In this document: piece by piece, positions 43,749 to 54,545 of the stretch | How positions within the stretch are numbered: the first letter of the stretch is position 1 | Layout of the letters: each line of letters starts with the position of its first letter | NCBI GenBank assembly: GCA_947311845.1 | Contig: CAMZMU010000096.1 | Location: 11,622,910 to 11,686,909 of the forward strand | Direction of reading: 5' to 3' | Source of the DNA: Poa pratensis | Taxonomy: Eukaryota > Streptophyta > Magnoliopsida > Poales > Poaceae | DNA length: 64,000 nt | Notes under the pieces: generated by a model | What the model saw: only the letters and a program-made list of their open reading frames with translations | The model's database searches: none | What the model was told of the DNA's origin: nothing | Program-made: the position numbers and the translations under genes

Positions 43749-44215
43749 ACTCGGGGGCTCCTGTCGTGGGGTCACTCTTCGACTACCCCACGGTGGGGAT
43801 ACCTGGGTCACGCCAAGCCCATCAGCCTTATGACGAGGGCCCAAGGAAGGCCCAAGGAGGACGACGTGCGGCCCAAGATAGTCGACGCTAGGTCATGCGA
43901 CCCCGCCATGCTTGTAAGCGCCATCGGCACCGTTCACCTGAGACCTAGCCTACCATATAAAGGCTAGGAGGGTCCTTCGTCTAGGGTACGCTCATAGCCG
44001 CCACACAAACCCTAGCGAGATTGCCATCTCGCCATTGTAGCCACAACTCACCATCAATAACCAGACAAGCAGGAAGTAGGGTGTTATCCTCCGGGAGCCT
44101 GAACCTGGGTAAACGCCTTGCTTGTCAGCCGTCGTGATCACCAGCGCTCATCTCTCTCCCCTTCAATCAACCCGGGGTACACAACCCAGGGATTTGCCGA
44201 GTCCACCCCTCGTCA
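43749..44215 (+). repeat. Polypurine tract and 3' LTR of the gypsy element
   Basis: The tract GCACTCGGGGGCTCC abuts the LTR start TGTCGTGGGG (43762). The LTR is 454 bp and ends CTCGTCA at 44215, before target copy ACGTC. Relative to the 5' LTR I see two substitutions (GGGGG/GGGGA near position 38; CAACC/CAGCC near 64) and two 1-bp insertions near the end. Confidence 0.95.
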
Positions 44216-44220
44216 ACGTC

Positions 44221-44429
44221 TATATCGTTAATCGGACACACTGAATCATGATTTCACCTGGAGACAACAACACGACGGTTGGGTAGATGCCGAACCTTCA
44301 CGGAGATGTCTCCATAGAGAAAAATGACGCCCGACGACGCCGTCGTCGCCGACACCGACACAAGTCGGGCAGAACTTTCGTCTGAATTGCGCTGCGCACA
44401 CACACAATCCACTCAACCCACATACAGTT
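44221..44429. other. Short flank, nothing recognised
   Basis: Host sequence to the right of the gypsy target site, before the BASS gene fragment. Confidence 0.3.
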
Positions 44430-44905
44430 TACATGGTGTCGAGGGAATTTTCTGAAGATTCTGAAGGGTGCCAACTCCGTTATTCCCCGTGTAGTACTGG
44501 GCTGCAATGTTTTCGCTGTTTTGCTATGATTCAGCTGTGTAAATATGAAGGCTGCTTTTTAACTTCATGTCCCAAAGACCAACTACACTAATTTGAAGAT
44601 GGTGACGGATCAATGCTACTCAGTTGTTCGATTGATGGTACCTTTTGAGGTACACTGAATTTCAAAAATATTTAAACTTCATAACTGAACATCACAGGCC
44701 AAAGTCATCAGGCGAGAGTGAGACTAGTCAAGGAAAGGGCTTCCTTGGTTCAAAAAAAAAAAGGAAAGGGCTGCTTGCAAGTATAGCCGAAATACTCGGT
44801 GAACATGTAAACCCTGCCATCTAGGCTCCAGTAGCGCCAAACATACGTTGCTACCTTGCTTGATGCAATGCAATCAACAGTGTTAGTTAGTACATGTTTT
44901 TTTCT
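44430..44905 (+). pseudogene. Stray duplicate of part of the BASS gene
   Basis: Matches 60960-61590, the end of exon 3 and most of intron 3 of the BASS gene. Shared text includes TTCTGAAGATTCTGAAG, GTGCCAACTCCGTTATTCCC, TGCTATGATTCAGCTGTGTA, AAATATGAAGGCTGCTTTTT and GAGAGTGAGACTAGTCAAGG. The exon part encodes LKGANSVIP-like text, but ~70 bp covering the rest of exon 3 and the splice donor are deleted, so it is not functional. It lies 95 bp from the 3' end of the fucosidase pseudogene. Intron sequence shows that it was copied at DNA level, not through mRNA. Confidence 0.85.
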
Positions 44906-46083
44906 GCAATATGCCTAATTGGATGGCGCGGGACTGAACGCCCCTAGTGGTATCCTTTTTTCGACTCTGTGTGCGCACAACGGTCTTCCCTTCACCACAT
45001 CAGGTAATCAGGTTGGTTGCGTAAGGGTCGAAGTGCAGACCCACCGCCGACACCAGCGGCGGCCCACGCCGCGATGCGAACCATATCGTCACCGTCCGGC
45101 CGGCGACGGGGGCGGACAGCCGGTGCAGCCGCTTGTACCCCACCGTCGTGCCACGGGCCACGGCGACACCGTCCACGTACACCTCGTGCCGCTCCACGCG
45201 CTGCCCCAGCGCCACGTGCTCCTGTATCCTCACCACGTTGAACGCCCGCGCCGTCGCCGGCCGCCGCAGCTCGATCCAGTACCCGTTCTTACGCCCGTCC
45301 TCGGCCGTGGGCGCCCAGTACGTCTCATCGCGGCCGTCAAGCACGTTGCCCGCCGCGAAGTCGCCGGCGCGCTCGCTGCTGGCCCTCACCGTGCTGGCGT
45401 GCTGCCCTCGGCGAGGTCCGTGCCGAAGATGCGCGCGACGGCGGCTCGAAACTCGCGGAGCCTGACGATGTCGGCCTCCTCAACCAGGCCCGTGGTGTTG
45501 GGCGGCGCGTTCAGAAGCAGCACGCAGTTCCTGCCGACTGAGGTGTAGTATATCTCCAGCAGCTGGGTCAGCGGCTTGGCCGTCTCGTTCCTGTGCCAGA
45601 ACCAGCCCGGCCGGATCGTCACATCGCACTCCGGTCGGCAACGAGGACGGGGTCGCCGTTGTTCAAATACCTAACAAGCAGAGAATCCATTGTTAGGCTC
45701 TAGTAATTACAGAAAATATCATAGCAACCTCTGGACTTTTGAGAGGCAATTTGTACTGTCCTACACTATTTGATCAATGGATTGGCCTGCTTAAAACTTA
45801 ACCTTCAGAAGTTTGGCTAAATTAACCCCATAAACAATCATATTTCGGAGCATTTTACCATGAATGATTCCTTGAAAACAAAATCATTGGACTTTTTCCG
45901 ACAAAAGTTTGAACTTTGAAAAAATTCATACATGCAACTTCTTATTTCAAAGTTTGAACTTACTTCACCTCATAACCTATATTAGATGGGTTTTACTAGA
46001 TCTCTTAGGAACTCTTCTTTATATAAAGTTAAAAACCACCGGATGGCAAATTGTCCCGAGATATGATAGCTTAGGTGATTAAA

Positions 46084-47443
46084 GAGTTAATAGCATAAAA
46101 CCACCACATTTGTCGCCAAATTTCGAAAAACCACCACTTTGTGTTTTGATCATAAAAAACCACCAGTATTCGCGACATTTGTTGCAATGTGCACTGATCA
46201 CAAATTGAACGCGAATTGACACGATTTCTGACAGGTGGGACCCACCAGTCAGGGCTTACGTGGCAGAAGGTGTTGACTTTTTGCTGAGGTGGCACCGTGG
46301 GCCCACATGTCAGACAACAAAAAATTAAAAATATCTCAAAAGATAAAAAAATATCTCAAAAATAAAAAATATCTCAAAAAATCTAAAAAATAATAAATAT
46401 CTCAAAAAATATCTGGTGTGATATTTTTTGAGATATTTATTATTTTTTAGATTTTTTGAGATATTTTTTTATTTTTTGAGATATTTTTATATTTTTTATT
46501 TTCTGGTGATATTTTTTATTTTTTCATTGCAATAGAGATAATTCTTCCTTCTTACAATAGAGAAAAACCCCTCCCCAAATCGTGCTTGCATTTTTCATTG
46601 CACACGACTTTCCCTATGTAGAAATAGCCTATTTCTATTCCAAAGAGGAAGTTCTACTAATTTTTTTTATTCGTAAATTTAAAAGTGGATTCCCCTACTC
46701 TTTATTATAATAAAAGGAACATTTCAGAATGCAAAATATGAAAGTTTATCTCGATTATTTATCAAACTTTTTCTGTTTATTAGTTCTGTTTAATGATTAA
46801 TTAAGAGGCTTCACCAGGTCGTTGATACGTATAATATCAAAATACCAAATACGCTCACTGTGCGATCCACGGAAAGAAAAAAGGGTTGTTTTGGTGAACA
46901 TCAAAGAAAAAACTAGCTCTTCTTCGGTAAAAAATTCTTCTAAAAATGCCGAACCTAATCGTTGCATAAAAGTTCGTACCGTGCTTTTATGTTTACGATA
47001 TTTTTTGAGATATTTATTATTTTTTTAGATTTTTTGAGATATTTTTTTATTTTTGAGATATTTTTTTATTTTTTGAGATATTTTTATATTTTTTATTTTC
47101 TGGTGATATTTTTTATTTTTTGAGATATTTATTATTTTTTTAGATTTTTTGAGATATTTTTTATTTTTGAGATATTTTTTTATTTTTCGAGATATTTTTA
47201 AATTTTTATTGTCTGACATGTGGGCCCACGGTTCCACCTCAGCAAAAAGTCAACACCTTCTGCCACGTAAGCCCTGACTGGTGGGTCCCACCTGTCAGAA
47301 ATCGTGTCAATTCGCGTTCAATTTGTGATCAGTGCACATTGCAACAAATTTCGCGAATACCAGTGGGTACCTGCTATCAAAACACAAAGTGGTGGTTTTT
47401 TCGAAATTTGACTTGAAATGTGGTGGTTTTATGCTATTAACTC
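46084..47443. mobile_element. Mutator-type foldback element in a fucosidase intron
   Basis: Long inverted arms (46084-~46320 and ~47207-47443) start GAGTTAATAGCATAAAACC and pair at over ~90% by eye. A perfect 9-bp direct duplication GTGATTAAA flanks the element (46075-46083, 47444-47452), the hallmark of Mutator superfamily insertion. The inside is AT-rich with many [16 protein letters not shown] repeats and encloses a plastid-derived segment (46525-46997). No transposase, so it was moved in trans. It is inserted wholly within the second intron of the fucosidase pseudogene. Confidence 0.9.
46525..46997 (-). pseudogene. matK: Plastid matK 3' end and trnK intron fragment
   Basis: On the minus strand an uninterrupted frame from ~46997 to the stop at 46797-46799 reads [40 protein letters not shown] and [17 protein letters not shown]. 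This is the C-terminus of maturase K, the group II intron maturase of chloroplast trnK. The following non-coding text (GCAATGAAAAATGCAAGCAC; GGGGAGGGGTTTTTCTCTAT) fits the trnK 3' intron and stops at about the position where the trnK 3' exon should begin. A nuclear copy of plastid DNA (NUPT) carried inside a foldback transposon. The frame has no lesions, implying recent transfer, but it lacks the rest of matK and cannot act. Confidence 0.88.
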
Positions 47444-48501
47444 GTGATTAAACGAGACTCAATTTTTTGATCCGTCTATCTCGATTTAGTGGAAAACCGA
47501 GATTTTTTCTAGTGAGTCAAATCAATAATTGTGAGGATCAAATAACCGTTTTTTTCTAGCTCGTTATAGTGCAACGTGCATGTCATCACACGCATATATG
47601 TGCATGTTGCGTACTCCTCGATGCCGGTCGCGCCGATTGTTATCATGGAGCGGTTGACGGTGGACCAACATGTGGTTCCGACGAACCCGTCCTCGTTGCC
47701 GACCCACCGGACGCCGGGGCCGGCGTCTGAGAAGATGACGATTGAGCTCTGCAGCTGCCTCACGGTCTGAAACCACTCGTCAAAGTGGTACGTCATGTTG
47801 GTCGTGTTGTCCTCCTTGTGGCCGTCGAACCAGATCTCCGACATGCTCCCATACCTACGTACCCGATTAACAATGGCGATTTGAGCTTCAGTCAGTCGAA
47901 TGCGACGTACATGCATGCACGCGTCCTATACTGAACCTGTGAGGAGCTCGTGGAGCTGCGCCAGGTAATACTCGTTGTAGGCGACCTCGCGGCCGTACCT
48001 CCGGTCGTGGCGGTCCCACGGCGAGAGGTAGAGCCCGACGTCGACGCCCCGAACACGCGCCGCGTCGGCGAAATCGCGCACCACGTCGCCGCCTCCGCCT
48101 CGCCAGGGGCTGGCGCGTACGGAGTGGTCCGTGTAGGCGGACGGCCAGAGGCAGAAGCCATCGTGGTGCTTGGCGACGAGGATGGCGAGCGAGGCGCCGG
48201 CCGCCGCTGCCGCGTCCATCCACTGGCTGGCGTTAAGCGCGGCCGGGGCGAACAGGGAGGGGTCCTCCGTCCCCGTGCCCAGCTCGGAGTCCGTGAACGT
48301 ATTCATCCCGAAGTGGAAGACCATGATCACCTCGCGCCGCTGCCAGGCCAGCTGCGCCGCCGACGGGAGCGGCAGCACCGGTAGCGGCGGCGGCACTGGC
48401 TCGGGTGTTGCCGCCGCCGCCATGCCGGCAGCGAGCAAGCCGGTTGCTAGGCGCAGCAGCGACGCACCTCCCATGTCGCCGATCGAATCTATCTTTGCCA
48501 C

Positions 48502-48949
48502 TGCCCTTGGTAGCTGATGCTCTTATAATATCCGTCGTCAAGCATCTCCGTGCCGCGCGTAGCCTCCAACAATGTTGCTCGATCAGCAGCGAAACGTGTT
48601 AGGCCTTTGGATGTTGAGAGTCTAGCAGAACACGTTGCCTTCGTATAGGCGCGCCAGTCACGTTATTTCTTCTTGTGCCGTGACTTTCATGATTACTACT
48701 ACCTCGATCCAATCCCGTCGGATGAAATGAACTGCACGTATAGTTTGGTAGCACACCTCACGACAATAATTTCGGATCGGAGGGAGTATCTTCCTTCCCA
48801 TGTAAGACGAATTAAGGATACAGGTCTCTACGACTTTCACGTTTATCATTTGCTAAGTGCTAAGAGCATCTCAAGAATGTCGTTGTAATTTTCGTTTTTG
48901 TTGAGATGTTTTATATAGTTTGGTGTTTCTTTTAATGTCAGGGCCCATT
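48502..48949. other. Upstream flank of the fucosidase pseudogene
   Basis: A TATA-like sequence (minus strand ATATTATAAGAG, ~48520-48531) precedes the pseudogene start. CGGATCGGAGGGAGTA (about 48774) looks like one end of a Stowaway MITE; its partner was not found. Confidence 0.4.
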
Positions 48950-49065
48950 TCGCAAAAAAACTTGGGCATGTTCCTGGGTTCACATGCTCTAACCTGAATA
49001 TAAATAAAAAATCGAAAGATAGTAAAACATTTTAAAACAATTTGAATAAAATTGGTGTGGAACAT

Positions 49066-49536
49066 TGACGTGGGGTACCACGGCAAATCCGATGGTTCGG
49101 TACATAGGGTTGAGATAGGGGAGAGAGATTTGGTAGCGCTGATAGTATCGAAGGCTAACAAGCGAGGATTTACCCAGGTTCAGGCCCCCGGAGGGTAATA
49201 CCCTACTTCCCGCTTGTTTGGTATTAATGTATGAGGTGTACAATGGAGCGACAATGGCGTCCTGACGAGATGTCGATCTAATTGCCTGTCCTAAATCGGC
49301 GGCCCTCCTAGCCTTTATATAGGAGGCTGGGTCTCGAGAGTTTGCATCCGATCAGGTTACAGGTGAGGTAGGTCTCTACCGACCTAAGCTTCGCTTGTCT
49401 TGGAGCATACTTCTCCTTGCTGGGCCCCCTTCGTGGGCCTTAGACGTAATCTTCTGGCAGGCTTCCTACTGAGACTTAGCTTATACGTGCACCAGTTATC
49501 ATCATGTTGGGACACCTGAAGGGTAGGTCCACATCA
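49066..49536 (-). mobile_element. Solo LTR, 471 bp
   Basis: Flanked by the 5-bp duplication AACAT (49061-49065, 49537-49541). On the minus strand it starts TGATGTGGACCTACCCTTC and ends TACCCCACGTCA. It contains a minus-strand TATA (CTCCTATATAAAGG, ~49313-49326). GGGTAATACCCTACTTCC and ACCCAGGTTCAGGCC resemble ends of grass gypsy LTRs. No internal retrotransposon sequence adjoins it. Confidence 0.85.
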
Positions 49537-49555
49537 AACATGTACAAGTGCTCTA

Positions 49556-52500
49556 TATAAAACCTGGAGATTGATTGGGTTTCGGCTATGCCTCTAGAGC
49601 TGCCATGTGCATCATATATATAGCCACAAAGGGGCAGGGATTACATCGAGATTACAACAGGAGGTTAGCATCGTATCTACTCAAACTAACTCGAGTCTAT
49701 CTACTCATATACGTGGAGTACAAGCCACGGTACAACAATATCTAAACCTCTCTAGCAACCTTGTTTAACACGCCCCCTCAAACACAGCTCTCTAAATTGA
49801 GATGTCGTTTGAAATCTTCAAGTGGTTTCACCGGGAGAGGTTTTGTAAGTCCATCAGCCACCTGATCTCTAGAAGGAATAAATCTGACCTCCAATAACTT
49901 GTTTGCCACACGTTCACGAACAAAATGGAAGTCTATCTCGATATGCTTAGTTCTTACATGAAACACTGGATTAGCGGACAAATACGTTGCACCAAGGTTG
50001 TCACACCAAAGACATGCAACTTTCGGCTGTGGTACACCAATCTCTCCAAGAATTGATTGTACCCAAATAATCTCCGCTGTGGCGTTGGCTAAGGCCTTGT
50101 ACTCGGCTTCTGTACTCGAACGTGATACTGTTTGCTTGCTTTCTGGCACTCCAATACTCCATGATATCAAATTGGGTAAAAAAAAACACAGCAAATCCTC
50201 CTTTAGAGCACCGATCATCAGGACATCCTGCCCAATCGGCATCAGCAAAAGCACTAACAAGAAGTGAAGGTGATTTCAGAATTTTCATTCCAAGATCCAA
50301 AGTATGCTGCAGATATCTAATAATCCTTTTCACCGCTGTCCAATGCACACTAGTAGGAGAATGTAAATACTGGCATACCTTGTTGACCGAGTAAGAAATA
50401 TCCGGCCGTGTCATAGTGAGGTATTGTAGTGCCCCCACCACACTCCTATACCGAGTTATATCATCAGGTGGGAGTGGAATTCCTTCATGGGCAGTCATAC
50501 CTTTGCAATTACTCATGTTAACACGCTTGAGCAAATCCTTCATGTACCTCCCTTGCGAAAGAGTGATACCATCGGCCACCTTCTTCACTTCTATACCCAA
50601 AAAATAGTGCAAGTCACCCAAATCCTTCAACGCAAAATCTCCCCGAAGTTGCTGTAGTAGATTTGTAACCGCAGCCGAGGTTGAGCTAGCCACAATGATG
50701 TCATCAACATACACAAGAACAAACATAGTGACTTCGGCCTTGGCAAGGAAAAACAAGGATGTGTCGGACTTGGATGGTTGGAAACCAAGGTGCTGAAGTT
50801 TTGTGCTCAATCTCGAATACCATGCACGTGGGGCTTGTTTCAAGCCATATAAAGCTTTATCAAGCTTGCATACCAATCCATTCCCTTGGTCAAAATCAGG
50901 TGGTTGTCTCATATAGACCTCTTCCTCCAGAACGCCATGCAAAAACGCATTCTGAACATCGAGCTGTCTAAGTGTCCAGCCTCGTGATACTGCAATAGAA
51001 AGTACAAGTCTGATGGTAGCAATCTTGACCACTGGACTAAAGGTGTCTTCACAGTCAATCCCATAACGCTGCTTGAACCCTTTGGCTACCAACCGAGCCT
51101 TATACCTATCAATGGTACCATCAGATTTTCTTTTTATCTTGTATACCCACTTGCAATCTATAACATTCTTCCCTTGCCTTGCCGGTACAAGATGCCACGT
51201 CTCATTTCTCATGAGGGCCATGTACTCTTCATCCATTGCTTGTTTCCACTTCTGATCACCAAATGCCTCTTGCACATTTTCAGGTTCACCTGTGGAGCAA
51301 AAATTTCCATACCGAATCATCCCGGGATACATTTTCACCGGTTTCTGAATTTTGTTCTGCAGCCTGGTCACAGCACGCACCGGTGCAGAAGATCCGGGCA
51401 CGTCCTGAGAAGCAGATTCTGCCGCAGAGCTGGACCCGGACGCTGTCGCCGCATAATCTGTCGTCGAAGGTTCCGTCGATGCGGATCCCGTGTGCGCAGC
51501 TGAGCCGTGCGGCTGTGGTGTGGCCGTTGGAGAAGCCGCAGACGATCCCGTCGCCTGGCTACCAGCTGCACCATGTGCGGGGCCAGGCCCACGCTGCGGA
51601 CCCGCGCCACCCGACAGCGGCCCGCGAGCCAATGAGGAGCCAGCACCTGGAGCCGCGTCAGCTCCGGCCCCGCTTGCTCCTGTCGCCGTTGCTGATCCCG
51701 AGGAGGATTGTGTCGGGGATCCAGCGAGCGATCCCGAGGCAGATTCGGCACCTGAATCAGCCTCGTGTTTAGCATCTGAAGCTCCTGCTCCATGCACACT
51801 GTCCTGCGTACCAGAAAATTCTCCAGAAGCAGAATTAGTAGGATTAGCAACCAAAAAATCATCTATTAGTTCTCCTCCTTGATCAAAACGTGTAAAAGAT
51901 AGGAGGTGTGTGGGCAGGAGTAGGATCTCAGCACGGAGACGTGCTCCGGCATTAGGGTGTAGTTCGGCAAAGGGGAAGACATTCTCGTCAAAAACCACAT
52001 CACGAGAAATATATAGGCGACCACTAGAAATATCAAGACACTTGTATCCTTTATGAAGATTACTGTAACCAAGAAAGGCACATCTAGTTGAGCGGAAAGA
52101 AAGTTTGTGGGAGTTGTATGGACGCAAATTTGGCCAACACGCACATCCAAACGTGCGAAGAAAGGAGTACTCAGGTTTCCTTTGAAAGAGTCGTTCTAAA
52201 TGTGTTTCAAAATTAATTACACGACTAGGAACACGGTTGATAAGAAAAGTGGCTGCAAGGAATGCTTCATCCCAATATTTCAATGGCATATGGGCATGTG
52301 CTAAAAGAGATAAACCCACCTCAACTATGTGTCTATGTTTTCGTTCTGCAGAACCGTTTTGCTGATGTGCATGGGGACACGATACATGATGCTCAATGCC
52401 TACTCGTTGAAAAAATGAGCTAAGCTTTTGGTATTCACCTCCCCAGTCGGATTGAAGAGCAAGGATCTTTTTATCAAAGGTGCGTTCAACATGGTTTTGG

Positions 52501-54545
52501 AAATCATGAAAGCGAGAGAACACATCAGATTTATTCTTGAGAAGATAGATCCACGTAAACTTGCTATAGTCATCAACGAAGCTTACATAGTACTTGTTGC
52601 CTCCAACAGAAGCACAAGCCGGACCCCACACATCGGAAAATATAAGGTCCAAAGGAGCACTAGACACACTACTAGACTTGGGATAGGGGAGTTGATGACT
52701 CTTCCCCTTTTGACAAGCATCACAAACAAAATCTGCAGAATTATCCTTTGAAGAAGGAAGTTTATTTTGACTAAGAACTCGTTGAACAACATCAAACGAG
52801 GGATGCCCTAAACGACTATGCCACCGGGCGGTCGAGGGCTTATTGACTCCGAAAGCTTGTTTTGACGAAGATGAAGGACTCGATGATAGGGGGTAGAGGC
52901 CGGCACGACATCTACCGCGAAGTATTGTTCTCCTCGTACCCTGTTCCTTGACAAAAAAAGAATCTGGATGAATCTCAAGAAAGGCATTGTTATCACATGC
53001 TAGTTTATGGGCAGAAATAAGACTTTTGTTGGCATGAGGTGAGCGAAGGATGTTGTTTAGATGAAGTTGCTTATCACAAGGAGTAGAAATAATAGAATGA
53101 CCTATATGGCTGATATCCATACCTGCTCCACTGGCGGTGTGGATCTGCTCATGCCCATGGTACCTGTCGCGGACTGTCAGCTTCTCCAGCTCGCCCGTGA
53201 CATGATCAGTGGCCCCCGTGTCGATGTACCAATTGGTATCGACTCCGTAGGCCTGCGAGGATGACCCTGCCGGCTTCTCATCGCCGTTGTAGTCCTTGTT
53301 GAAGCGCTTCCAGCACTTGAGCGCGACGTGCCCGTACTTGCCGCAGACTTGACACTGCGGGCGCGGGTTGCCGTTGTGGTCGAACGGCTGCTGGGCGTTG
53401 GGGCGTGCGTTGTTGTTGTTGTTGTTGTTGTAGCCGCCGCCCCCGCCGTTGTAGCCGCCGCCTCCGCCGCGTCCACCATCGCCACGGCCGCGTCCACCGC
53501 CACGGCCGCCACCGCGATAGCCAGATCGGCCACCACCTCGGGAGGCCAGATTGACAGAGGAAGGCGCGCCACCACCAGCGCCGCCGGCGCCGCCTCCTGG
53601 ATGGCCGTAGCCAAAGGAGCTAGATCCTGCTCCGTGAGCCCCGCCGTTCTGGATGTCGAGGCGGGTCTCGAAGTTCAGGAGATGAGCGTAGAGCTCAGAG
53701 AGGGAGATGGAGTCCCGGCTGGTCGTCATAGAGGTGACGAGCGGGTTCCACTCCGAGTCCAGGCCGCCGAGGATGTACGCCGCCAGATCGTCGTCGTCCA
53801 TCTTCTTCCCGGCAGACACCATGGCGTCGCCGAGGCTCCTCATCCGCGCGAAGTACTCCGACACGCGCATGTCCCTCTTCTGGGTGCTTGCGAGCTGCAT
53901 ACGCATCTGCATGACCTGCGCTCGCGACTGCGACGAGTACATCGCCGTCAGTGCCGCCCACACCTCAGCAGCGTGCTCCAGGGCGGAGACCTGCATGAGC
54001 ACCCCCTTGACAGGGAGGAGAGCAGGAAACTGAGGACCTGCTGGTCCTGGGCCACCCACGTCATGTACGCGGGGTCGGAGACGACCTGCATCTCCTTCTC
54101 GCCCTTCTTGTTCGTGACCTCGACATCAAGGATCTCGGACGGCTTCTTCATCGTGCCGTCGAGGATGCCGACCAGCTGGCGCTCCCGCAGAGGCGGCATC
54201 ACCTGCGCCTTCCAGAGCGGGAAGTTATCCCCTGCGAGCTTCTCCGTCACGGCGCCAGATTGCGGCGTGGAGCTAGGAACAGGGGAGAGAGACGAGCTCG
54301 ACATGGTGGAGGAAATAGGCTCTGATACCATATAAAACCTGGAGATTGATTGGGTTTCAGCTATGCCTCTAGGGCTGCCGTGTGCATCATATATATAGCC
54401 ACAAAGGGGCAGGGATTACATCGAGATTACAACAGGAGGTTAGCATCGTATCTACTCAAACTAACTCGAGTCTATCTACTCATATACGTGGAGTACAAGC
54501 CACGGTACAACAATATCTAAACCTCTCTAACAACCTTGTTTAACA
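49556..54545 (-). mobile_element. Ty1/copia retrotransposon, complete but broken
   Basis: 215-bp LTRs at 54331-54545 (5') and 49556-49770 (3') are flanked by CTCTA (49551-49555, 54546-54550). On the minus strand the LTR runs TGTTAAACAAGG ... GGTTTTATA, i.e. TG...TA rather than TG...CA. The primer site TGGTATCAGAGCC (complement of initiator Met-tRNA 3' end) directly follows the 5' LTR, and GTGTTTGAGGGGGCG is the polypurine tract before the 3' LTR. The LTRs differ at four positions, all transitions. Integrase before RT confirms copia. It is the second insertion into the inverted-repeat element. Confidence 0.95.
49778..54303 (-). pseudogene. Copia gag-pol polyprotein with frameshifts
   Basis: Starts MSSSSLSPVPSSTPQSG (54303; an in-frame ATG at 54331 is earlier) and slips by one base in a G run near 54005. 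The long frame 54059-50001 follows. It holds the gag core ([13 protein letters not shown]), a Gly-rich stretch, the knuckle [14 protein letters not shown], and the protease site [13 protein letters not shown]. The integrase has [27 protein letters not shown] and [11 protein letters not shown]. The RT has [30 protein letters not shown] and YVDDIIVAS; RNase H has [11 protein letters not shown]. The frame slips near 50190 and, through an 8-bp insertion, near 50155. It resumes as [20 protein letters not shown], ending HLNLESCV. Two to three small indels separate it from an intact polyprotein. Confidence 0.92.

Larger units (their letters stand above)
25987..44215 (+). mobile_element. Tat-type Ty3/gypsy element with nested insertions
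   Basis: LTRs at 25987-26438 and 43762-44215 are flanked by the perfect 5-bp duplication ACGTC (25982-25986, 44216-44220). Order is gag, protease, RT, two RNase H-like regions, integrase, a tandem-repeat array, an antisense gene, polypurine tract and LTR. Integrase after RT marks Ty3/gypsy. The second RNase H and the antisense gene before the 3' LTR mark the Tat lineage (RIRE2/Grande/Retand relatives). The LTRs differ by only two substitutions and two 1-bp indels, yet the coding region carries many frameshifts. A solo LTR containing a Helitron (32155-36977) splits the integrase; without it the element is ~13.4 kb. Confidence 0.95.
45003..48474 (-). pseudogene. Alpha-L-fucosidase copy with frameshifts
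   Basis: Homologous along its length to the intact gene at 16239. Exon 1 (48474-47937) has a signal peptide (LLRLATGLLAAG), FHFGMNTFTDSELGTG and KHHDGFCLWPS. Exon 2 (47854-47615) has EIWFDGHKEDNTTNM, keeping the nucleophile Asp. Exon 3 (45670-45003) has IRPGWFWHRNETAKPL and the F5/8-type domain, ending YATNLIT. Breaks: a frame slip near 45640 (GDPVLVAD then ECDV), and an ~8-bp tandem insertion CCAGCACG near 45395 that runs into a stop. An ~82-bp intron (47855-47936), absent from the intact gene, joins one base out of frame. The second intron (1944 bp) contains a foldback MULE with plastid DNA. An upstream in-frame ATG (48501) is an alternative start. Confidence 0.88.

Noticed and set aside
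46797..46997. matK segment as a functional nuclear maturase
   Set aside because: Only ~66 C-terminal codons are present, without a start, inside a transposon in a pseudogene intron.
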